Assembly (NCBI GenBank): GCA_037953625.1
Contig: CM075651.1
Location: 143,248,501 to 143,312,500, forward strand
Source: Crotalaria pallida
Lineage: Eukaryota > Streptophyta > Magnoliopsida > Fabales > Fabaceae
Direction of reading: 5' to 3'
DNA: 64,000 bases
Shown in pieces: positions 1 to 8,500 of this stretch (its first letter is position 1; the number at the start of each line of letters is the position of its first letter). The notes below the pieces were generated by a model that was not told the origin of the DNA, did not search any database, and saw nothing but the letters and a program-made list of their open reading frames with translations. Position numbers and translations under genes: made by a program.

Positions 1-301
1 TGGGATATCAGGTGATTATCTGCAAACTATGAGATACTGACTTGATGGCTTAATGGAATACAGTTAAACAAGATCTCAAATATGTTTATTTAATCATGAA
101 CCATCTTGACATACTATTTGTAATGTAGTTCTCATAATTTAGTTAACATTGCTTTCCCTACAACCATTCATCTCTGAACAAATCTCTGTTTTGCATACCC
201 TTATATACTATTATAACATATTTAAAAGCTATTGTGATGAGCTTAAATTTTAAATTATAAGAAATGTATGTGTATTTGAATTATTAGCTTTGATGTTGCA
301 G

Positions 302-826
302 AAAGTTATATGTGTTGACACCATTCCCACTGAAGTTGACAAAAAGGTATAGCTCTTTCATTTTTTTTGGCAGTCACCATGGTTATTTTGCTAAATGCAC
401 CCTAATTTATTTGAACCTTAGTTATTTTTCTTTGATATTATTTTATATTCCTTATTTATGTTGAAGCCTTCCTAGCTGATGATCTGTTTTAATCCTTTTT
501 GTGAGAATATTTTTTACAGAGTATATTTGCTATTTTATCTAATTAAAAGAGCATCTATGGTAACTGCATTTAATACATGTTGCCTCTTGCATTCTATTTT
601 GGTATTTTGGTAGGGAATGAGTGAAGACGTAAGCATAAGCAAGTTCTTTGATGAGACTATGATGGTGAAACTAGCACAGCAGGTAGCTAGGAAGGCTTCA
701 TCAACAAATGATGTGATTCTTTATAAAAAGCTTCTATCCGATTCAATCATCGTTTTGTATTTTTCGGGGTGGGGGGGGTATTTTTGGAAAATTTTAAAGG
801 GGGTCAAAAACCCAAAAGGGGATTAG
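302..826 (+). pseudogene. Two exon-like pieces of an unrecognised gene
   Basis: An acceptor (TTGCAG) precedes a 45-nt open piece at 302-346 that ends at a donor (AAG/gtatag) and reads KVICVDTIPTEVDKK. A second open piece starts at 614 after TTGGTAG, in a compatible phase, and reads GMSEDVSISKFFDETMMVKL onward. It stays open to 826, but the last part is low-complexity G/T-rich sequence that does not look coding. An in-frame donor is possible inside it (CAG/gtagct, about 684). I do not recognise the family. Because the window starts upstream, this could be the 3' part of a real gene, or a stranded fragment next to the dead kinase locus. No convincing further exon follows. Confidence 0.3.
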
Positions 827-1611
827 AAAATCCAAACCCATCATTAATGGTAAGTGTTGAGATTGATCAATGTTAGTGGATATTGATTAGGATTTAGGAG
901 CATCTGGTTTCAAGATTTGGTCAAATAAAAAAATTTGATTAGAATTTTTTTTTATTTTTTTTTATAAGGAATTTGGTCAAGTTTAAGTGTTGTGGAAGAA
1001 GTATAATGCAAAAGGTTGAAATTGAAACAAGGGATAATTTTTGAGCCACCCGCAGGTTAGTTTTGTATCTATATAATATTGTATTGGCATGGTATGAGTA
1101 TGAGACTCAATCTTCATGGCTCAACTTCACTGAGTGCATTAGCTATTACCGTGAACAACATACAGAAACCGGGTTCTAAAAGCCAAACGCATAAAACTGT
1201 TTCGATAATTCTAATACAGTATATCAAGGCAGAGTCAGTGTCATGCATGACACTTGGCATGTCAATTGGCAATTATGAAGAGCAGTGAATGTATATCCCA
1301 AATTCTTTAAACAAAAACAAAACACTCCTTGGTATATTCATATTGGATTTAACTTTAAACTTGAGCATCTATATGCCAAGAAGGTTGAACTCAAAACTGA
1401 TTTTGTTATGCATGTAAAAGAGCCGGATACAAAACCTCTCTTAGTCACTAGGCAACAAATTCTTTCACATAAAAATCACAATTTTTCTGCCGTTGTTGCT
1501 AATCATCACTTGCATGAACCATATTTATCTTAAATTCCATGATTCCTTAATTCAATACTAGCCCTATTGCTCTCATTCCAAGTATTTTCCTTAATTCAGT
1601 CGTTATATAGG
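827..1611. other. Intergenic stretch, no supported gene
   Basis: Short open frames occur here (for example 1079-1288 and 1285-1533), but they have no recognisable domain, no splice context and no conserved motif. The sequence is ordinary AT-rich intergenic DNA ending at the stop codon of the antisense kinase pseudogene. Confidence 0.4.
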
Positions 1612-1879
1612 TCAAGCAAGCATATTGCTCTCATCACTGTCTTCCCTTTCCAAGATGTTGCTTTGGCACCAACACAGGTAACCAGGAATTGGCCCATCAT
1701 CCCCAATAACCTAGCTATGCTCCGCAACATCATTCAACGTCATCCCTAGTCTTGGATTTGCACAATTTAAATTCAAAACCATAAATAAGAATGTATAGTC
1801 TTGTTTGTGCTCTTTTAAGAGTGATAAGACACAAGTGTTGAAAGTCATGTACCTTTAGAAAGTAGTCCTTCTATTAAGT

Positions 1880-2030
1880 CTTTTTTTTTTTTTATGAACC
1901 AGGGTATCTACCCGTGCAACTGGGTGACTAATCCCTCGCATCACGGTCGGGCCCTTTCGGGGGCGATGCTCCCAGTAAGGCTTGCTCCATTCACATGTGC
2001 CTCGGGCACGACTCGAACCCGCGACCACAT
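1880..2030 (-). mobile_element. tRNA-derived SINE inserted in the kinase exon
   Basis: On the minus strand the insert begins with a pol III B-box-like stretch (GCGGGTTCGAGTC) and ends in an A-run, seen on the plus strand as a run of T at 1881-1893. It is flanked by a 12-bp direct repeat, CTTCTATTAAGT, at 1868-1879 and 2031-2042. The A-box half of the tRNA-like head is not visible, so the copy is probably 5' truncated. It sits inside coding exon B of the kinase pseudogene. Confidence 0.8.
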
Positions 2031-2133
2031 CTTCTATTAAGTTCTTTAATTGTGGGTTCATATCATTTAGGAGTACTATAGGATTATGGACTATCTGAAA
2101 CATGAAGAAAAAAGTATAATGAGATTTATGTTA

Positions 2134-3827
2134 TGTAAGATCCATGAAGAATGTTTTGATAAATGCCAAAAGGTTTTGAACAAGCTACAAAAGGTTTTAA
2201 ACAAGCTTTAAATGTGTTGATCAAGTTCAAGCTCAACAAGCAACAACAAACATCAAGTGATAAAGAGAGAGCCAACTCATGAAGACTTAGTTTGGTAGTT
2301 TATGTTTTATTGTTTTATCTTTTGCCTCACAAGTCTTTTAGTTTATGAGTTTGGGTAGAGTTCTTAGAGGGTAGTGAATCTCTTTTGATTGCATGATTAT
2401 ATTATATTTTGAGTATTCACTTTGCCTAAAATCAATAGGTGGCTTAAAGGTTTGAAAGAAAAGGTTTAGATTTTGAGAAAACAAGTTTTTAAGTGTTTTT
2501 TGAACTGACTACTCGATTAGCCACTTGATTACTCAAGTAGAATTTTTGTGTCTTGCGCAATTACTCGATTAAGGGGCTGATTACTCGAGTAGAATTTTGA
2601 AGCCTTGCGTAAATACTCGAGTAGTAACTTAAATACTCGAGTAGTGAACAAGTTTTACACTGATTACTCGAGTAGTAACTTTGTTACTCGAGTAACACGA
2701 GCTGTAACTGTTTTTAAATGAGTTTTTCACTTCTCAAAAGCACTTCTAACCATTCCTAACTTTTGGGTATTCTATATAAACCTATTTCTAACCTTTGTGA
2801 TCATATTCCATCATTTTAATATTCATTTTACAAAGAATCAAGCCACTTTATTCTCTCTCACTTTCTCAAGATCAAAGTTCTCATTTTTACATTCTTTGAT
2901 CAAGAACCTTGAATCTCTCATGTTGATATTTTCATAGCTTTTGAAAGAGATTCATAGGATTGTTATTTTGTTTTCATTTGAGTTGTAATCTTTGCAAGAG
3001 GCAAGCTATCTACAACAATTGGAAGTCTTGGTTGTGAATCAAGCAAAGTTATATTGGAAGCCTTGGTGTGGCATTTCATCAAGCACTTGGAAGCCTTGTT
3101 GTGTTAACAAGCAATTGGAAGTCTTGTAGTGAAGCAAGCATTGGAAGTCTTGTTGTGGGGTATCGGCAAGCAAGAGAAGAGGTTAGATTAGATATCAATA
3201 GGGTTACAAGGCAAGGGTGTGGTATCTCTTGTAGGCTAGCAAGAAGGGAGTCTTGTGAGACATTTACTTGTAATTTGAGAAACTCTAATTCCTCATAGTG
3301 AAGAATCTCTCTTGGTTGAAGAGGGGACTGGAGTAGCTTTCAAGTGGATGAAAGTGAACCAGGATAAATCACTGTGTCGTATCTCTAAACTCTTAACTCT
3401 TTACATTCTTGTTATTCATATTGTTCTTGGTTGAAAACCTAGAAAAGATTGATTTTCATAATTGATTGAATTGAATCTTTAATTGTGCAAAATTGATTTG
3501 GGGAAAATCATTTTCATAACTAGGTTAATCAATAAGAATATTGGTGTTAATCATTTCCGCTGAATCTCTGGTTATACTTGTGAATTGATTGATTTTCGTA
3601 TTTGATTGAAAAGTGATTTTTCAATATACAGAGGCATTAATCGATTAGTTCATGTTATTAATCGATTAAGGCTTAAGGAATTTTTGTGAAAATCATTTGT
3701 TTTAATCGTTTTGATTTGTTTCTTGCGAAAATCTTTCAAGGTTTACCAAACACCTATTCAACCCCCCCTTCTAGGTGTTCTCCTAGTGTCTCCTAGTTGT
3801 TTCACCTACCGATTGTAGGTTCCAACA
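2134..3827. mobile_element. Solo LTR, Ty1/copia type (SIRE/Maximus-like)
   Basis: A 1694-bp block starts with TGTAAG and ends with CCAACA, and is bracketed by a perfect 5-bp target duplication, TGTTA, at 2129-2133 and 3828-3832. No second copy of its start is seen inside, so it is one LTR rather than a full element. It contains palindromic ACTCGAGTA-type words (2508-2700), TTAATCGATTAA words (about 3637-3670) and an imperfect tandem array around TTGGAAGTCTTG (3019-3160). The CCCCCCTTCTAGGTG stretch near its end resembles LTR edges of legume copia elements; that family link is from memory. Open frames inside (3068-3298) are not genes. It lies in an intron of the dead kinase gene. Confidence 0.75.
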
Positions 3828-4044
3828 TGTTATACTAGGCTGAAAGTAACATGAAGGATAAGTTATAATAATACTAGAGAAGGAAAAAGTTGTATGTGAG
3901 TTAGTGTCTTACCCTGTCATATGTATCTTGAAGAGTGTCTCCAAGAAAAGGGTATTCACCCAATATCATACAGTATAAAGTAATTCCTACTGCCCATGTA
4001 TCTGCAGCTTTACCATCATAGGTAAGACCTAAAATATCAACAAA

Positions 4045-4732
4045 ACCCAAAACAACAATGAGAATATCTACAACATTTAATATCGAAATTAATGGGATTA
4101 TTGAGAAGACAAATAGGAGAGAAATATCTACAACATTTAAGACCGAAATTAATGACATTGAGAAGACCGAAATTAATGGGATTATTGAGAAGACAAATAG
4201 GTGAGAAATATTTACAACATTTAAGGAATATTTTCAAGTTGGTTATTATTAATTAATGGTTTTTGTTATGCATTGATGCATAAGTTACGAAAATTTGTAT
4301 TCCATTAAAAAGTTTCAATTTTAGGTATTATATTATTCTTTTGAATGTAATTATTTTATTCCAAATCTGATTTAAATCTTTTTCAAAAAAAAAAGAAATC
4401 TTTTTTTTTAATAGAAGAGAAATTTACTAATAGAAGAGAACTTAATGAGATCATTGAGAAGATCGAAATTAATGGGTTTATTGAGAAGACAAGTAGGAGA
4501 GAAATATCTACAATATTTAAGACCGAAATTAATGGGATTATTGAGAAGACAAATAGGAGAGAAATATCTACAATATTTAAAACAGAAATTAATGGCATTG
4601 AGAAGACCGAAATTAATAGGATCATTGAGAAGACAAATACGTGAGAAATATTTACAATATTTAAGGAATATTTTCAAGTTGGTTATTATTAATTAATGGT
4701 TTTTGTTATGCATTGATGCATAAGTTACGAAA
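4045..4732. repeat. Tandem repeat of about 60 bp, duplicated as two blocks
   Basis: The unit contains GAGAAATATCTACAA, TTTAAGACCGAAATTAATGG and ATTGAGAAGACAAATAGG. It is repeated two to three times in 4045-4290 and again in 4440-4732. Both blocks end with the same 80-bp tail (AAGGAATATTTTCAAGTTGG to AAGTTACGAAA), so an array-plus-tail module was itself duplicated. The open frames here on both strands (LMGLLRRQ-type and NPINFG-type repeats) are products of the repeat, not genes. Confidence 0.8.
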
Positions 4733-4956
4733 TTTTTTTTTAGATATAAAATTTAATCAAAGAGAAAATATCAAAGAGAAATTATTGTTTTTGGATATAA
4801 AATTTATCTTAAAAAAACAAAAAAAAATAGTTATTTTTAAAATATAAAATTTAAGTCATTATAATAAATTTTAATCTATTGTTTGTTAATCAAATTTAAG
4901 TTATGATATGAAACCTTTAATAATTTAACGTTTAAATTAGGGGCTTCGCGTAATGG

Positions 4957-4986
4957 CTCCGTGCATCGCACGAGCTTACTTACTAG
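4957..4986 (+). mobile_element. Helitron 3' terminus
   Basis: The sequence has a short hairpin (CGTGC-ATC-GCACG) about ten bases before CTAG, with a host T immediately after. This is the CTRR-type 3' end of Helitrons. Two other copies of the same hairpin and CTAG end lie at 41189 and 47679 on the other strand. The 5' end of this copy was not fixed; an ATC at 4036-4038, just outside the kinase exon, is one candidate. Confidence 0.6.
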
Positions 4987-5496
4987 TTTATCAAATCTTA
5001 AGGCTTGAGAATTGAAAGTTTTGGGTTTGATCCTCATTTATAATTTTAACCAATGAGAATTCAAAATTTATAATTTTCAAACATTTTCGTTAATTACTTT
5101 ATCTATAGTAGTTTTGAATAAAAAACTTTTGTTATTTTTTGTCACAGAAAAAAAAACAATTTATATCTCTAAAAATGTTGATTACTTTTCGTTAATTACT
5201 TTTGTTAGTTTTGAATAAAAATGTTAGATTTGGTTATAGTTTAAGCCGAAAGGTGTATTACTTTCTATAATTAAAATTCAGATTAATTAAGAAAAGGGTA
5301 AAAAAAAAAAGCAACAAATGAAAACCTGAGAAAAGTTTTTTTAGTGCAATGAGTTTCTGACAGGGACAGGGAAAATTCAGAAACTGTGTGCGCCTGGGAA
5401 AATTCTCAAACCCGACAACGCATACACGTTGCAACAAGACACTCCCATACGTTGTTGTTTTTTCTAGACTAGTAACCTTTTTGTTACTCCTGTTCT

Positions 5497-5503
5497 CTAT
5501 AAA
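5497..5503 (+). promoter_or_regulatory. TATA-like box of the alanine aminotransferase gene
   Basis: CTATAAA lies 31 bases before the first ATG (5534). If it is used, transcription would start very near that ATG, giving a very short leader and making the next in-frame ATG (5657) a possible start. Confidence 0.4.
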
Positions 5504-5533
5504 CCCACGCACCAATAATTATAATAAGACGCG

Positions 5534-8500
5534 ATGCGCAAATCCGCTGCACAAAGACTCTCACTTTTTCTTCTTCAGCATCACCACCGCAACCCTTCTT
5601 CTCTCTCCTCTCCTTTACCTCACTATCGTTTCATCTCTTCTTCTACCTCTCCTTTAATGGCTCCCCCTCCTTCTGATTCCTCCTTCCCTGTCACCGCCAA
5701 TAACATCAATCCCAAGGTTTGTCATTTTTTCTTCTGCTAGCTGCCCAGATTTTTTATTTTTCATTTTATTTATTTTTTATTCTTATCTGCACTAAAGTTG
5801 CAAACTTTTGATGTTTCTGCATCTGGGTTTGGTTTGCTTTGGTTTCTTCTTTTTCTTATTTGGATATTAGTGTGATGTGCTATTGATGCGAGCTTAATTT
5901 GTCTCATTGCTGGAACATGTATTTGTGATGTGTTTATAATTGTTCAAAGGATCAACCTTTGATTTAATCACCCTTGGTTTTGGTTTACAATGATTGCTCG
6001 ATTTTATTGTTGTTGATCTGTGATTGAGGTTTTTAGGTTTGAATTTGTTTTAGTTTATTCTCTGCTGACTTTATTCTGACTATTTGTTTTTAGTCGTGCT
6101 TTTTGCATTTGTCCCACATTTGTTGTTGTTTTTTTTTTTTTAATATCCAATTGGTTATGCCTCACCAGTTTTTATTATTCATTTGCTTATTTGAATTTTT
6201 TTTTTGTTTCTTTCTCTAGGTTCTGAAGTGTGAGTATGCTGTTCGAGGAGAGATTGTCACACTTGCCCAGGTAATTTGATTTGGCATTACGTGTTAGTTT
6301 GGCCATTCATCAAAATGGTATTCTAGTCTTGGTACATTTCGAGATGGAAACATTTTTATACCTTGTTTCAGCAAAAGAAATGTGAAACAATTGCACTGAT
6401 GACATTGTTTTTTTTTTACCTTTTCTTTTCACACCCCCCATTTTTCTCCCCACCCCCCATTTTTTCCGCCTCACATGAGGCGGAAGTGCTTTTTTTCACC
6501 CTTTCCGCCTCTTGATAGGCGGAAAAACCAATAAATTTATACTTCCGCCTCATGTGAGGCGGAAAAAATGGGGGGGGGGGGGGGTGGGGAGAAAAATGGG
6601 GGGTGTGAAAAGAAAAGGTCTTTTTTTTTGGGGAATATTACGTAAAACTTGATGTTCATTTTGCTGTTTGAAGTCTGAAATGGATCGCTTCAGAACTTCT
6701 TATAAGTAATTATTACAATGTTTTTCGCCTGACATTGCCTTAATGATGCAGAATTTGCAACAAGATTTGCAGGCCAATCCAGGCTCTCATCCATTTCAAG
6801 AGGTACTTTTTTTTTTCCAACTTCTTATCATCTAGAGTAAACTTTTTCGGTTTGAAATTCTTAGTTTAGTTGAAGCCTGATGGCTGATACTATGAAGCTT
6901 GCGCTATGTGAAAGGTCTAGGGATTAGTCTGACCCTTTATGGGGGTCTATAATAGGCAGCCTTAACTTGAATTAGCAAAAGGCTGATTTCATGGCTCGAA
7001 CTTGTGGTCGTCCGGGTCACATGGTGATAACTCTGACTGTTGTGCCAAGGCTCTTCTTCACTCTCGTTCTGTGATTAATTATTTATTTTAATCCTTAATT
7101 CTTTTGATCAAGTGCATCAATTATGGTACAATGTTCCGAACTAAATGAAATAGCAGTAGTTACCAGAATTGGCTGTTCATGTTGTATTACCGTTTCATGA
7201 TTGCCTGGGATTTCTGCTATTGCAATCTCTTTAATCATAAGGTTTTTTTTGTAATCCGAAATGGGGAACCTTCCTTTTGGATTTGTTTGAAAAACTAACA
7301 AATGAAATGAACCAATTTTACAGAATAGAAATAGAATTAATATAAGCTGCATATTTCTTTTGGTTTCTCTTCTTTTTAAACCTCTTTTCTGTAAAGGTTG
7401 ATAGGTAAAATCTTTCCATAATTTCTCCCATCACCTCCAAGTTTGGACAAATATATCCAAACGTGACATGCTGTAATTTCACTTCATGACAATATTTTCC
7501 TTTTTTTTAATCTCACTTCTCTTTTATCTGGAAATAGATACTCTACTGCAACATTGGAAATCCTCAGTCTCTTGGCCAGCAGCCAATAACTTTTTTCCGT
7601 GAGGTTTGTTTCTCATAAGTCTCTGTTGAAATAGATCCAACTTGATATAAATGAACCAATGCTTATACCTTCTCATGTGTCAGGTTCTTGCATTATGTGA
7701 CCATCCATCTATTTTGGACAAAGCTGAAACACAGGGTTTGTTCAGGTAACGAGAATAAATAAATCTAAGTGGCATCTAAATACTAATCATAGTGAAACAG
7801 CAAACTTTTTTAATGGTTTTCGTAATGGAACAATTGTATTAGAGCTGAAATCATCCACCTATGGTAGCTAGCAGTTTCCTGGCTGTTACTAGTGAAGCTC
7901 TAAGAGCATCCGTTTCAATGTGATTGAACATAGGATTAAGACAAAAAATATTTGAATGGAAGGATGCAAAATTGAATTTGGATACCTCAGTTTTTTAATC
8001 TTTTTTTTTTTGGTTTGTTATGCTGCGGTCCACTCTATTCTGTGAGACGGAGTAGTAGTCTATAATTTGTGGATTTTAATATTCCTTTTTTGTCTTTATA
8101 ATTATCTTTTCCCCTCTGGTTTCCCTTTGACATGATGCAGCTCTGACTCAATAGAGCGAGCATGGAATATTGTGGATCAGATTCCTGGGAGAGCAACTGG
8201 CGCCTATAGTCATAGTCAGGTATTGACTTTGTTATCTAATTTGGTCTCTTTCTTTATTATGTATGGGGTGGGCCATGAAATTATTCTTATTTCAATATCA
8301 GGGTGTTAAGGGCCTGCGTGATGCAATAGCCGCTGGAATTGAAGCTCGTGATGGCTTTCCTGCCAATCCCAATGACATTTTCTTGACAGATGGTGCAAGC
8401 CCAGGGGTGACTTTCTACTCCACTTATGATATTTTTTTAGTTTTGGTATTAAAATCGAAATATGTTTTAAAGATCACCGTTTCTCTATTTTTAGGTGCAT

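Larger units (their letters stand above)
1612..4028 (-). pseudogene. GRIK/SNAK-type protein kinase, 3' half, disrupted
   Basis: Three consecutive exons of a plant SnRK1-activating kinase (GRIK/SNAK family, serine/threonine kinase C-lobe) can be read on the minus strand. Exon A (4028-3913) carries ADTWAVGITLYCMILGEYPF and LGDTLQDTYDR and ends at a normal donor. Exon B (2094-1853) reads IVHNPIVLL...NDMNPQLKNLIE and is interrupted by a SINE at 1880-2030; without the insert and one target copy it is 79 nt and in phase. Exon C (1757-1612) carries MTLNDVAEHSWVIGDDGPIP and a C-terminal YLCWC, then a TGA stop. The acceptor before exon C reads CAA where CAG is required. The A-B intron holds a 1.7 kb solo LTR. 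No exons for the N-lobe or catalytic loop lie upstream; that side is replaced by repeats and a Helitron end. Reading frames within the exons are otherwise intact, so inactivation looks recent. The family assignment is by motif recognition. Confidence 0.8.

Noticed and set aside
3068..3298. 76-codon frame in the 2.1-3.8 kb block
   Set aside because: Lies inside the solo LTR and spans its tandem array.
4383..4696. Several overlapping 80-90-codon frames with repeated motifs
   Set aside because: Products of the 60-bp tandem array; no start context or conservation expected.
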